42,573 nucleotides of DNA from Rhizobiaceae bacterium (GTDB lineage: Bacteria; Pseudomonadota; Alphaproteobacteria; Rhizobiales; Rhizobiaceae): NCBI GenBank assembly GCA_028279875.1, contig JANQMU010000049.1, forward strand, positions 1-42,573, written 5' to 3'. Positions 1 through 9,053 of this stretch are shown piece by piece. The translations under genes and the position numbers were made by a program. The first letter of the stretch is position 1. Each line of letters begins with the position of its first letter. The notes under the pieces were generated by a model. That model was not told the origin of the DNA. It saw nothing but the letters and a program-made list of their open reading frames with translations, and searched no databases.

Positions 1-292
<292 letters not shown>

Positions 293-312
293 GGTGCGCC
301 TGTCCGTTCGCC

Positions 313-1602
313 CTAAGCCGCCGCCTGGGTGGCCGGCTGGCGAGTTTTGCATTCGGCGTGGAGCCGGTCGCCGTCATGACCGGTGATGGTGACCGGTATG
401 ATGGTTCCGGGCTCGCCGCGATCGGTCCGGACCAGGGTGAAATTCTCCGTGCGGCCGAGGCCCGGCCGCTCGATCAGAACGGCCTGGCGGGTACCGATCA
501 TCGATTCCAGATGCCGCCGATAGGCTGCCTCTCCGGCTTGCCGCAGCCGCCCGGCGCGGGCCTTGATCAGGCCCCGGTCGAGCTGCGGCATGCGGGCCGC
601 CGGCGTGCCTTCGCGCGGCGAAAACGGAAACACATGGAGAAAGGACAAGGCGCATTCGTCGATCAATGACAGGGCACCGGAAAACATCTCCTCGGTTTCG
701 GTCGGAAAACCGGCGATCAGATCGGCGCCGAGCGCGATCTCCGGCCGCAATGCGCGCACCTTCTGGCAGAACGCCACCGCATCCGCGCGCAAATGGCGGC
801 GCTTCATGCGCTTGAGGATCATGTCGTCGCCATGCTGCAGCGACAGATGCAGATAGGGCATGAACCGCTTTTCATCGGCGATCAGTGCCAGCAGGTGATC
901 ATCAGCCTCGATGGAATCGATGGAAGACAGCCGCAGGCGTTCGAGCGCCGGCACCTCGGACAGGATGGTCTGCGCGAGCTTGCCGAGCGTCGGTCGCCCC
1001 GGCAGGTCGGCGCCGTAGCTGGTGGCATCGACCCCGGTGATCACCACTTCGCGGTAGCCGTTGGCGACGAGTTTTTCGACCTGCGCGACCACCGCGCCCA
1101 TCGGCACGGAACGCGAATTGCCGCGGCCATAGGGGATGATGCAGAAAGTGCAGCGATGGTCGCAGCCATTTTGCACCTGCACGAAGGCGCGGGCCCGGCC
1201 CTCGATCGCATCGACCATCTGCGGCGCGGTGTTTTTGACGCTCATGATGTCGTTGACGCGGATCTTTTCCTCCGCCGAGACACCGAAATCCGGTAGGCTG
1301 CGATAGCTGGCATTGGTCAGCTTTTCCGCATTGCCGAGGACGGCGTCGACCTCGTCCATCGCCGCGAAGGAAGCCGCCTCGGTCTGCGCGGCGCAACCGG
1401 TTACCACGATGCGGGCATGGGGATTTTCCCGGCGGGCGCGGCGAATGGCCTGTCTGGCCTGGCGCACCGCTTCGCCGGTGACCGCGCAGGTATTGATGAG
1501 CACGGCGTTGTTGAGCCCGGCCTTTTCCGCCTGGCGCCGCATGACTTCCGATTCATAGGTGTTGAGGCGGCAGCCGAAGGTGATGATGTCGACGCCGCTC
1601 AT
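313..1602 (-). CDS. mtaB: tRNA t6A37 methylthiotransferase MtaB (radical SAM)
   Basis: MtaB converts N6-threonylcarbamoyladenosine at position 37 of certain tRNAs to the 2-methylthio form (ms2t6A), using two [4Fe-4S] clusters. The 429-residue product shows the full signature: an N-terminal methylthiotransferase domain with Cys11 (in GCRLN), Cys39 and Cys70 for the auxiliary cluster, then the radical-SAM CxxxCxxC at Cys147, Cys151 and Cys154, and a C-terminal region in the TRAM position. The start at 1602 is chosen because its ATG overlaps the dapF stop as ATGA and because it opens directly on the conserved [11 protein letters not shown]; a longer frame extends back into dapF without conserved sequence. 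Translational coupling to dapF is likely. MiaB is the close alternative, but the GCRLN start and dapF/ftsY context favour MtaB. Confidence 0.93.
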   Translation of the reverse strand: MSGVDIITFGCRLNTYESEVMRRQAEKAGLNNAVLINTCAVTGEAVRQARQAIRRARRENPHARIVVTGCAAQTEAASFAAMDEVDAVLGNAEKLTNASYRSLPDFGVSAEEKIRVNDIMSVKNTAPQMVDAIEGRARAFVQVQNGCDHRCTFCIIPYGRGNSRSVPMGAVVAQVEKLVANGYREVVITGVDATSYGADLPGRPTLGKLAQTILSEVPALERLRLSSIDSIEADDHLLALIADEKRFMPYLHLSLQHGDDMILKRMKRRHLRADAVAFCQKVRALRPEIALGADLIAGFPTETEEMFSGALSLIDECALSFLHVFPFSPREGTPAARMPQLDRGLIKARAGRLRQAGEAAYRRHLESMIGTRQAVLIERPGLGRTENFTLVRTDRGEPGTIIPVTITGHDGDRLHAECKTRQPATQAAA

Positions 1603-2495
1603 AAAAGGCTTTCCTTCGCCGCCGGCCGATCGGGCTGCCAATCGCCGCTCTCGGGATCCAGCGTGCCGGAAAACTCCCACTCAGCCGGGCCGGACATGAT
1701 GACGTGGTCATTGTCCTCGCGCCAGTCGATCCGCAACGGTCCACCCGGCACGTTGACCGTGACCCGGCGCCCGGTCCGCCCGGTGCGGGCCGCCGAAACG
1801 GCCGCCGCGCAGGCAGCAGAGCCGCAGGCCCGTGTCAGGCCGGCGCCGCGCTCCCAGGTGCGCAGATCAAGCTCCGTGTCGGAGCGGACACGGGCGATCG
1901 AGATATTCGCCCGTTCCGGAAAGATCGGATGGTTTTCAAGCAGCGGGCCGAACGTGTCGAGCGCGTAGGAGGAGACGTCCTCGTCAATCCAGAAGACGGC
2001 ATGCGGGTTGCCCATCGACATGGCGGAGGGCGAGTGCAGAACCGGTGCATCGATCGGCCCGATCTGCAATTCGATCATGCGCGTATCGCGGAACTCCTCG
2101 GCGAGCGGGATTCTTTCCCAGTGGAATTCCGGCCGTCCCATATCGACATCGATCATGCCGTCGGCCTGTTCACGGGCATTGAGGATGCCGGCGACCGTCT
2201 GGAAGGTGAAAACCGTCTTGCCGGTTTCGGCGCTCAGCGCCTGGACCACGCAACGCGTGCCGTTGCCGCAGGCCTGGGCCTTGGACCCGTCGGCATTGAG
2301 AATGTCGATATAGGCGTCGGTGCCGTCGAGCCTCGGATCGTGGATCGCCATGATCTGGTCGAAGGCCGTCGCCGGATCGGCCGCGAGCGCGACGGCGGCG
2401 CCGGGCGCGACAAATCCGTCGCGGCCGCGCATGTCGACCACGAGGATTTCATTGCCCAATCCGTTCATTTTGGCAAACGGAACACTATCCGCCAT
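1599..2495 (-). CDS. dapF: Diaminopimelate epimerase
   Basis: DapF interconverts LL- and meso-diaminopimelate, the last step before meso-DAP is used for lysine and peptidoglycan; it is cytosolic and cofactor-free. The 298-residue protein has both catalytic cysteines in their family motifs: Cys76 in ACGNGTRC and Cys224 in ACGSAAC. It also has the MNGLGNE N-terminal signature and the GNPH motif near residue 162. The start at 2495 is preceded by GAGG 8 nt upstream; an in-frame extension to 2564 adds 23 residues with no family similarity. It heads the minus-strand unit dapF-mtaB-ftsY and its stop overlaps the mtaB start. A divergent intergenic region of ~225 bp separates it from the beta-barrel gene. 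Confidence 0.96.
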   Translation of the reverse strand: MADSVPFAKMNGLGNEILVVDMRGRDGFVAPGAAVALAADPATAFDQIMAIHDPRLDGTDAYIDILNADGSKAQACGNGTRCVVQALSAETGKTVFTFQTVAGILNAREQADGMIDVDMGRPEFHWERIPLAEEFRDTRMIELQIGPIDAPVLHSPSAMSMGNPHAVFWIDEDVSSYALDTFGPLLENHPIFPERANISIARVRSDTELDLRTWERGAGLTRACGSAACAAAVSAARTGRTGRRVTVNVPGGPLRIDWREDNDHVIMSGPAEWEFSGTLDPESGDWQPDRPAAKESLL

Positions 2496-2720
2496 CGGCC
2501 GATCCTCAATTCTGTGCGTTATATGGCCGAACTGCCATGAAATTACCAGAAGCCGGGCATGCAAAAGATCGTCGTGACTCCGGGGCTGCGCCGAATTCGT
2601 TTTGAGCTGTGCAAAGCGTTAACCGCGTCGATGAGATGCGAATCGATATCTGATAAAATCGTATATCGTGAATTGGCAATCCCTGGTTGCTGTTGCTGAT
2701 TTTGCTCCGGAGCCTTCGTT

Positions 2721-3815
2721 TTGGTTCGCCATCGGCCGATTTGCAAATGTCTTCGGATAATCCGCCGGATAGGGTGCCTCCTGGCGGTATGCGGCGGATT
2801 GTTGGCTGTCGCGAATCCGGCGTTGGCCCAGGGTGCGCTCAAGGGATTTGCCACCGCTGTCATCGAGAACGCCGACGAACGCGTCGCCGCTCGCATATCG
2901 GCGGTATTTGAGTTGCTGGGTGCGGTGCCGCGCATCCATGCGCCGCTCGAATCGACCGGGCTTTCCAGGGATATTGATCCGGACAGGCCGATCCCGAAAT
3001 TCGGGTTCTGGACGTCGACGGTCGGCGCCTATTGGGAGCGGCCCCAATCCGGCAGCGCGGACGGGTATCATGGTCGGCTCTATGCCGGAGCGATCGGCGT
3101 GGGACTGCCGCTGCATGAACCATGGCGCGGTTCCCTGTTCGTCGGCCTGGATCGTGCCGAGGTCGACTACGATACCGGCGAGACGGTTCGCACGAATGCG
3201 GGTTTCACCGGAATGGAGGTGCGGCGCACCGGTGAAAATGGGGTTTCGTTGGGGCTCGCCGGGGTCTTCGCCTATACGAAAAGCGAAGCGGATCAGCCGA
3301 TTCCGATTGGCACTTTTGTTCTCGATGCGACCGGAAATTATGATTCCTATTTCGGCGCCATTGTCGGATCCGCGGGAAAACGCATTTCGCTGTCCGGTCC
3401 GCATGCATTGCGTATGACCGCATCTGCGGGTTATGCCGGTGAGTGGACCGAGCAATATGATTTCGGTCTGTCCTTTGGAAGCGTGACGGTCGACGAAACC
3501 TACACCCATGCCATCAACGGGCAGTTCGAAGTTGCGCTCGAGCGCGTCTTGCAGTTCGGTGAGGGTGCGGCGGTGGAAGCGTTTGCCGGTACCGTCGTGC
3601 ACAAGGTTGTCGGAGGCGATCAGGACGTGGTTTTCAAAGGAACGACATTCGATATCGGCGACTCGATGTCCGACAGCATAGGCGGTTACCTCGGGGCAGG
3701 TTTCTCCGGCAAGTTCGGTGGCAATTGGCGTGCGTCGGCGCGTGCCCAGGTCTATTACGGCTCCGATGAGACTTTTGCGACGGGCGGAATATTGAGGCTG
3801 GTCGGCATATTCTGA
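2721..3815 (+). CDS. Exported outer-membrane beta-barrel protein, autotransporter-barrel-like, TTG start
   Basis: The 364-residue product begins with a basic stretch and a hydrophobic segment ending near residue 36 (NPALAQ), a plausible Sec signal peptide. The rest is rich in short amphipathic Gly/aromatic strands (for example VGAYWERP, GRLYAGAIGVGL, ARAQVYYG) and ends in phenylalanine (RLVGIF), the C-terminal signature for BAM-dependent insertion. This resembles autotransporter barrel domains, but no long passenger precedes it; only about 50-70 residues lie before the first clear strands. The start must be TTG at 2721: an in-frame TGA lies at 2697, there is no ATG or GTG before the signal sequence, and GGAG sits 8 nt upstream. 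It is monocistronic and divergent from dapF. The ligand or function cannot be told. Confidence 0.7.
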   Translation: MVRHRPICKCLRIIRRIGCLLAVCGGLLAVANPALAQGALKGFATAVIENADERVAARISAVFELLGAVPRIHAPLESTGLSRDIDPDRPIPKFGFWTSTVGAYWERPQSGSADGYHGRLYAGAIGVGLPLHEPWRGSLFVGLDRAEVDYDTGETVRTNAGFTGMEVRRTGENGVSLGLAGVFAYTKSEADQPIPIGTFVLDATGNYDSYFGAIVGSAGKRISLSGPHALRMTASAGYAGEWTEQYDFGLSFGSVTVDETYTHAINGQFEVALERVLQFGEGAAVEAFAGTVVHKVVGGDQDVVFKGTTFDIGDSMSDSIGGYLGAGFSGKFGGNWRASARAQVYYGSDETFATGGILRLVGIF

Positions 3816-3924
3816 CGATCGCGCGATACTCTAAAATCAATACACGCTTGAAATCGAATAAAACACCGTCGACAAACACCTGGCTTTTGTACCAGACCAA
3901 GAGACGCATCTCGGAGCCAGTTCG

Positions 3925-4225
3925 TCACTCTCCGAGTATTCGGCGTGTGATTGTAATCGCGTCTTTCGAAACAGCTTCAAATGCAGGTTTAAGCATCAAT
4001 TGTGAGATGATCCCGTCAACATAGTCGGGGTTCAGTTTGCTCAGATGATTGGCCGCCGCTCTTCTGTATTCCGGTATTTCGTCAAGGGCATTGCGGATGT
4101 CCGATTCATATCCGGCATGGCAAGCCGCAGCGATGTCAAAGACATCCCGCGGTTGAATGATCGATCAATTTGAGTGCTTCTTTGAGCAGGACATCCCACA
4201 GGGACTGTTTGCCGATTTGGGTCAC
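3925..4225 (-). pseudogene. Small hypothetical gene broken by a 4-bp GATC duplication
   Basis: A GTG at 4225 overlaps the stop of the upstream small gene (GTGA) and opens a frame that reads VTQIGKQSLWDVLLKEALKL before stopping at 4136. In another frame, coding-like sequence with no start codon continues from about 4164 to a TGA at 3925 (it includes DVFDIAAACHAGYESD and ends ITRRILGE). The two join exactly at GATCGATC (4159-4166): removing one GATC restores a single open frame of about 98 codons. This is strong internal evidence for a recent frameshift by tandem duplication. No family is recognised. It could instead be a sequencing error, but a perfect 4-bp duplication is a common natural mutation. 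Confidence 0.65.
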
Positions 4226-4479
4226 TCGAGCAAGGCGACGGTTTGGCCGGACCAGTGCGCGAACGACTGTGCCGCTTGAGTAAGCTGATCGCTGGAAATA
4301 CCAAAATCCTCTGCAAATGCCTTTTGCATATCGACAGCTGTCTCGGAAAAAAAGGAGGCGATCTGACCGGTCGACACGTCGTTTGTTTTAATGGCAGCGG
4401 CCAGCGCGCCCGCATCAAGATGGGTCTGATACGGAGCGTTCAACGTCGTCATAAGGACCGTCTGCATTTCCAGGTTCAT
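4222..4479 (-). CDS. Small hypothetical protein (85 aa), upstream partner of the frameshifted gene
   Basis: An 85-residue, mildly acidic, largely helical protein beginning MNLEMQTVLMTTLNAPYQTH and ending HWSGQTVALLE. It has no signal peptide, membrane segment or cysteine, and I do not recognise a family. The start is uncertain: methionines at residues 1, 5 and 10 are all possible and none has a strong ribosome-binding site. It is followed, with a 4-nt GTGA overlap, by a second small gene now frameshifted. The overlap argues that both frames were once translated together. Base composition is lower in GC than in neighbouring genes, compatible with a recently acquired or relaxed locus. Confidence 0.5.
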   Translation of the reverse strand: MNLEMQTVLMTTLNAPYQTHLDAGALAAAIKTNDVSTGQIASFFSETAVDMQKAFAEDFGISSDQLTQAAQSFAHWSGQTVALLE

Positions 4480-4609
4480 AGGCAGCTTTATACAGTTGTT
4501 TGGGCGATGGCATCAAGTTTGCGGTCATGGGTTCAACGGTCACCACAGCCCGGCCCGATGCGCCGATGATTGCCAAAGGCCGATTCAATTCATCGGTCCT
4601 TGTCGAACG

Positions 4610-5662
4610 CTAAGGCAGTTGCCAAACCTCCCCCGGAAACAGGGTCCGAAAACGGTCGCCATCGATTTTCTTCGCCGCCAGGGCTTTCGCCAGCGTCCGG
4701 GCCGGTTCGTCGATACCCTCATTGGTCAGGCGAAAGGTGCCCCAGTGATGGCCGATCGCGAACTGCGCGCCGCAGGCCAGCATCCCTTCAACGGCTTCCG
4801 CCGGATTTTGATGATAATCGCGCATGAACCAGCTTGGTTCATAGGCGCCGATCGGCAGCAGGGCCAGCCGGAAATCGCCATGTTTTTCGAGGGCATTGCG
4901 ATAGTGAAGGCCGTCATGGAAGCCGGTGTCGCCGATGTGATAGATGCGGCCGGTCGGTGTTTCGATGACGAAGGCGGCCCACAGGGCCATGCGGCGGTCC
5001 CGGCCGCCGCGCGCCGACCAGTGGTGACAGGGCTCGAAATGGATGGCAACGCCGTCACCGACATCGACCCGGTCGCCCCAGTCTCCGATCGTCATGCGCA
5101 TATCGGGTATCGACGCCCGGACGATGGTGTCATTGCCGAGCGGCGTCAAAACCAGCGGGTCGTGGTCCTCGTACAACCGCTTCAATGTTGCAAGATCGAG
5201 GTGGTCGTAATGGTTGTGGGTCAGCAGAATAAGATCGATGGGCGGCAGATCGTCAAAGGCGATTCCGGGCGCGTTGCGTCTTTTCGGGCCGATGAAGCGG
5301 AACGGGCTGACGCGCTCGGACCACACCGGGTCGGTCAGGATGTTCAGGCCTGCGGTCTGCAGCAGCATGGTCGCATGGCCGACCATCGCCACATGCAATT
5401 CACCGTCATCGGCGCGCGGCCCAGGTTTTGCAGGCGGATGGGCGCTGTCGAACCGTTTCGGCCACTTGGTTCCACGGTCCGTCAACTGCCATTTGAGCAC
5501 ATCGCGAAAACCCCTTGGCGGGGTCCCGCCGGGATTGAAAAAGACCTCGCCGTCGAAGTGATCGGTAACCGGACCATCGTAATAGCGGTTCCGGCCGGCG
5601 CGCCGGCGCCGCGCTTCTTCGGTGGATTGGCCGGCGGTCCTATCCGTTCGCTCTCCCGTCAT
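4610..5662 (-). CDS. MBL-fold metallohydrolase (UlaG / NAPE-PLD-like)
   Basis: The predicted 350-residue cytosolic protein carries the full metallo-beta-lactamase-fold metal set: THNHYDH (His149, His151, Asp153, His154), a later His pair at 213-214, Asp245 in HIGDTG and a final His pair near 305 (GHHWGTF). The arrangement, including GPKRRNAPG and GAYEPSWFM, matches the branch annotated as UlaG-like or N-acyl-phosphatidylethanolamine phospholipase D-like hydrolases. Two metal ions and a phosphodiester or lactone substrate are expected from the family; the actual substrate is unknown. The ATG at 5662 is chosen because the upstream GTG at 5719 adds 19 residues without conservation and GGGA precedes the ATG. 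It lies downstream of and codirectional with the two-component pair, separated by 92 bp. Confidence 0.85.
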   Translation of the reverse strand: MTGERTDRTAGQSTEEARRRRAGRNRYYDGPVTDHFDGEVFFNPGGTPPRGFRDVLKWQLTDRGTKWPKRFDSAHPPAKPGPRADDGELHVAMVGHATMLLQTAGLNILTDPVWSERVSPFRFIGPKRRNAPGIAFDDLPPIDLILLTHNHYDHLDLATLKRLYEDHDPLVLTPLGNDTIVRASIPDMRMTIGDWGDRVDVGDGVAIHFEPCHHWSARGGRDRRMALWAAFVIETPTGRIYHIGDTGFHDGLHYRNALEKHGDFRLALLPIGAYEPSWFMRDYHQNPAEAVEGMLACGAQFAIGHHWGTFRLTNEGIDEPARTLAKALAAKKIDGDRFRTLFPGEVWQLP

Positions 5663-5754
5663 GATCCCACAGATAGGTTCACGCGGGCCGGTTTCAAAAT
5701 CAAACGGGAATCGAGCCACCCGGCTTATCGGGCGTGCGCGATGGATCGGACAGA

Positions 5755-6465
5755 TCAGCCGAACACATAGCCAAGTCCGCGAACCGTTCGAATGGATTCG
5801 GGTTTGGCCGGGTCTGGCTCGATCTTCTTGCGGATCCTGGATATGCGCAGATCGATGGAGCGATCATAGGGCTCGCAACCCTTGTCATGCGCCTGCGCGA
5901 GAAGCTGATCGCGATTGAGGATGCGGCCCCGGTTGGCGGCAAAGGCGCGCAATAGACTGAATTCCATGGCCGTGATGGCGATTTCGTCGCCGTCCGATCC
6001 GAACAGCTTGGCTCCGTCGACATCGAGGCGACAGGGTCCGAAGGGGATGGTGCCCACCAGTCTCTCGCGGCGCTTCTGCGCCTTCACAATAACCGATTGC
6101 CGGCGCAAGGCAGCTTTCACGCGGGCTTCCAGTTCGCGCAGGTCCATGGGTTTTCCGACATAGTCATCGGCGCCCATCTCGAGCCCGACAATGCGGTCAA
6201 TGACGTCGAACGCGGCGGACAGCATAATGACTGGTATCGACGAACTGGCCCGCAGATTGCGCAGCGCCGTGAGACCGTCGACACCAGGCATTTTCACATC
6301 CAGGATAATGAGATCGGGGTCGGTACGTTCCAGAATATCGTCAAGTTCGCGCGCATTGGCGGCCAGGCTGACGCGGTAATTCTGTTCCGTCAGATATTCG
6401 CACAACATCTCGCGCAGCTCTGCCTCGTCGTCGCACACAACGATGTGGGAAACCGTGTCACTCAT
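5755..6465 (-). CDS. OmpR/PhoB-family response regulator
   Basis: This 236-residue regulator has an N-terminal receiver domain with Asp12/Asp13, phospho-acceptor Asp56 (LIILDVKMPG), Ser83 at the switch position and Lys105 (VGKPMD), followed by a winged-helix DNA-binding domain from about residue 135 to the end (MEFSLLRAFA, DRSIDLRISRIRKKIE, TVRGLGYVF). Its ATG overlaps the stop of the histidine kinase gene as ATGA, so the two are translationally coupled. Proteins of this type bind tandem direct repeats as dimers. The repeated motif found upstream of the kinase gene and of two nearby secreted-protein genes is a natural candidate site; that link is inference. Confidence 0.95.
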   Translation of the reverse strand: MSDTVSHIVVCDDEAELREMLCEYLTEQNYRVSLAANARELDDILERTDPDLIILDVKMPGVDGLTALRNLRASSSIPVIMLSAAFDVIDRIVGLEMGADDYVGKPMDLRELEARVKAALRRQSVIVKAQKRRERLVGTIPFGPCRLDVDGAKLFGSDGDEIAITAMEFSLLRAFAANRGRILNRDQLLAQAHDKGCEPYDRSIDLRISRIRKKIEPDPAKPESIRTVRGLGYVFG

Positions 6466-8426
6466 CGCTTGGAAACCCCCGCTTTGGTGGCAAGCTGGTC
6501 AACCAGGGCCGACAGTTCGCTGACATCAATCGGTTTTTCGATGTGTGGACAGGCCCCGCTCTGCAGGAAAGTCAGGACCTTTTGCCCCATGGCATCCCCG
6601 GTGATGATTCCGAACCGCGCCGCAAGGTCCGGCCGGGTTTTCTCAAGGGCGGCATGAAAACCCGCACCGTCCAGATCAGGCATCTTGAAATCGCTCAGGA
6701 TGATATCGAATTCCTGCGAATCGATGCAGCGGAGCGCCTCGCGACCGCCGGTAGCCGTGGTGACGTCATGACCCATGAATTCGAGCAATTCGCGAATGAG
6801 ATCGGCCACATGTTCCTCATCGTCCACCACAAGGATCTGGTGGTTCCTGCCGTTCGTCGTTTTTCCCTGCGGCGATCCGGTCTCTTGACCGGACCCGTCC
6901 ACCGCCGACAGGTGAACGAAAAAGCTGGTTCCGTCACGGGCGTTGGAGGTCACGGTCAGACGACCGCCATGGCCGTCGACGATCCGGTGACAGAATGCCA
7001 GGCCGACACCCGTTCCGGCCCCCACATCCTTGGTGGTAAAGAAAGGTTCGAAGATCCGCGATTGAATATCCGGGTCGATTCCCGGCCCATTGTCGCGGAT
7101 CTCGGCAACGACGTCTCCGGTCCGTGCATTGCGGGAGGTGCGCACAAGCAGTTTGCCGCCTTCGCCGAGATCCGCCAGCGCATGCTCGGCATTGACGATG
7201 AGATTGATGAAGACCTGCGCCATCTGGTCCGCATCCGCCATCACCAGCGGCAGGGCCTTATCGAGTTGCAGGTCGATTTGCGCACCCGATGACCGCAAAC
7301 CGCTCGCGCCGACACTCAAGGCATTCTCTATGACATCGTTCAGGCGGCATTCTTCCAGTTGAGCCGGGCGCTGACGCGCCATGGCGAGGAAGGCCTTGAC
7401 GATCTTGGCGCTTCGCTCGGCGGCCTCGGCAATGCGTTCCACACGTCGGCTGATGAGCGGATCATCGATCTGATCCTGCAGCATTTGTGCATAGCCGACG
7501 ACGATGGAGAGCGGGTTGTTGAGTTCATGGGCGACCCCGGCCAGCAATTCGCCAAGGGCCGAGAGTTTTTCATTCTGATGTGTGATCTCGCGTTGATGTT
7601 CCAGTTCGCGCTCGATCCTGCGCTGTTCGGTGATGTCCGAAAAGGACACCAGATAGCCGCCCAGTGCGGTCTTGTGGACCGAGGTGTCGTAGACGCGACC
7701 CGCCTGCGAGGTCAAAACGGCATTCTTGCGATAGGTCTTCATGGTGTTGGTCATCTGGTCAAGAAACGCAGATTTCGACTGGCCATCCGGAATCACGTAG
7801 AACTCGCTGTCAATCAGGCGCTTCATCGTATCGACGACATTTTCACCGACTTGCGGATGCGGGACCTCGCCACGGTAGAAGATATCGTGAAGCTTGCGGT
7901 TTCCGATGACGAAATTCATCTCCGAATCATAAAGCACCAACCCTTCGTCGAGGGCCTGAATAGCGTCATTGACGGCCGCCAGCCTGTCCTCATAGGCGCT
8001 GCGCTGGGCGTCGCGAATGGTCACCAGATAACCGTTCAAACCGGTCCTGTGCGACGATGCGTTGAGAATGCGCCCATCCTTGGTCGCGACCTCGATGTCC
8101 TTTTCGTAGCGGGTGATGGCGGCAATCCACCGGCTGATCATCTGGCCGGCCGACAGGCCGTCAGGCAGGGAGAGCGACCCGTGCTGCATCTGGCACCGCA
8201 TGACCTCAGCGATGTGATCACCGGGCCGTGGTGTGATGTCCCGCGTATCGAACATCTCATCGAGGCGACGGTTCGACAGGACGAAATTCAGGTCCGAGTC
8301 CCACAGAACCAGCGCCTCGTCGAGCGCTTCCAGAATTTCCTGGAAGCGCGTCTGCGTCCATACATTTTGCGTGTCGCCGGACGGGTCCGCTTCGGCCTCG
8401 CCCGATCTTGCCGGAAGGGTCTGCAT
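6462..8426 (-). CDS. Hybrid sensor histidine kinase with two PAS domains and a C-terminal receiver
   Basis: The 654-residue protein has, in order: two similar PAS-type sensor domains (about 25-140 and 150-265, with matching LDEALVLWDSDLNFV and LDEGLVLYDSEMNFV), a short coiled-coil linker, a HisKA domain with His300 in AHELNNPLS, a HATPase domain (N box near 405-417, DNGPGID, FEPFFTTK, GTGVGL), and a receiver with Asp535/536, phospho-acceptor Asp579 and Lys631. I see no transmembrane segment, so sensing is probably cytosolic. The start at 8426 is preferred over a GTG at 8498 because the extra residues are unconserved and GGAAAG precedes the ATG. It overlaps the regulator by ATGA. The fused receiver suggests a phosphorelay or an internal phosphate sink. 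The signal is unknown. Confidence 0.93.
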   Translation of the reverse strand: MQTLPARSGEAEADPSGDTQNVWTQTRFQEILEALDEALVLWDSDLNFVLSNRRLDEMFDTRDITPRPGDHIAEVMRCQMQHGSLSLPDGLSAGQMISRWIAAITRYEKDIEVATKDGRILNASSHRTGLNGYLVTIRDAQRSAYEDRLAAVNDAIQALDEGLVLYDSEMNFVIGNRKLHDIFYRGEVPHPQVGENVVDTMKRLIDSEFYVIPDGQSKSAFLDQMTNTMKTYRKNAVLTSQAGRVYDTSVHKTALGGYLVSFSDITEQRRIERELEHQREITHQNEKLSALGELLAGVAHELNNPLSIVVGYAQMLQDQIDDPLISRRVERIAEAAERSAKIVKAFLAMARQRPAQLEECRLNDVIENALSVGASGLRSSGAQIDLQLDKALPLVMADADQMAQVFINLIVNAEHALADLGEGGKLLVRTSRNARTGDVVAEIRDNGPGIDPDIQSRIFEPFFTTKDVGAGTGVGLAFCHRIVDGHGGRLTVTSNARDGTSFFVHLSAVDGSGQETGSPQGKTTNGRNHQILVVDDEEHVADLIRELLEFMGHDVTTATGGREALRCIDSQEFDIILSDFKMPDLDGAGFHAALEKTRPDLAARFGIITGDAMGQKVLTFLQSGACPHIEKPIDVSELSALVDQLATKAGVSKR

Positions 8427-8471
8427 CCGCTTTCCAATTCTGCTCTGGCCACCACGGCCTGGCGGCCGTGC

Positions 8472-8541
8472 ATTGATACACGGCGTCCAGCACAACACGT
8501 CATCGTTTCAGCGTGATGTCGCCCCGTGTATCAATTGTATC
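8472..8541 (-). promoter_or_regulatory. Candidate regulator-binding sites upstream of the kinase operon
   Basis: At 8527-8541 the minus strand reads GATACA-ATT-GATACA, a direct repeat with 9-bp period. A 12-bp perfect inverted repeat pairs 8472-8483 (ATTGATACACGG) with 8523-8534, adding a third, inverted GATACA at 8475-8480. The element lies about 100 bp upstream of the kinase start. Similar sites occur at 9054 and 9086. Direct repeats in a promoter region fit OmpR-family binding; autoregulation is inferred. Confidence 0.5.
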
Positions 8542-8629
8542 AACCGTCGGTGAAACGGCTGGCTGGCGGACGCCGCAGATCGTTCCGGCTCCGGGGCATT
8601 CCGCCAGTCTGAAGGTGCAAAGCGGGTTC

Positions 8630-8947
8630 CTATTTCACGACATATTGACAGGGCCGTGCGAGAGCGTGGCAGGTATGTCGTGCGCCCGTCTTGTGGCACT
8701 GGACCGACTTTCCGGCAGCAATCTCCCAAAGGGACCATTGGTTTCCAAACTGCGACTTCATCGAGCTTTCCCATTTCTTTCGGGCGCTGGCTCTGGCAAT
8801 GCCCTTGATGCGTCGTGTCGAGGCCGCACTGTATTGGGTGCCTTTGCAGGCATAGGCCTGTGCGTCGCTCGAGAGCACCAGGGGGTTGAGCACCGACGCG
8901 GCGGCAAGCAGACCGCCGGCCAGAAGCATGTGTGACAGAATTCTCAT
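8630..8947 (-). CDS. Small secreted four-cysteine protein (105 aa)
   Basis: The start at 8947 gives a clear Sec signal peptide (MRILSHMLLAGGLLAAAS, cleavage near SDAQA) and is preceded by AAGGAA 7-8 nt upstream; an in-frame extension to 9061 has no such features. The mature protein, about 70 residues, is basic and contains four cysteines (YACKG, VQCHK, HTCHA, RPCQ) and a WSLWEIAAGKS segment. The pattern of a Trp-containing core followed by CxxxARPC near the C-terminus is familiar to me from small uncharacterised alphaproteobacterial periplasmic proteins; two disulfides are likely. It is divergent from another small four-Cys secreted protein at 9181, with repeated motifs between them. Function unknown. 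Confidence 0.75.
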   Translation of the reverse strand: MRILSHMLLAGGLLAAASVLNPLVLSSDAQAYACKGTQYSAASTRRIKGIARASARKKWESSMKSQFGNQWSLWEIAAGKSVQCHKTGARHTCHALARPCQYVVK

Positions 8948-9053
8948 GGTCTTGTTCCTTTCTGAACAGGTTGCCGGTTCTCGCAACGCAAGGGTCCGAT
9001 GCGAGGACCGGACGCACTGTCCCAAGGCAAGATGTCCGTGGCATTTCGCCGGA

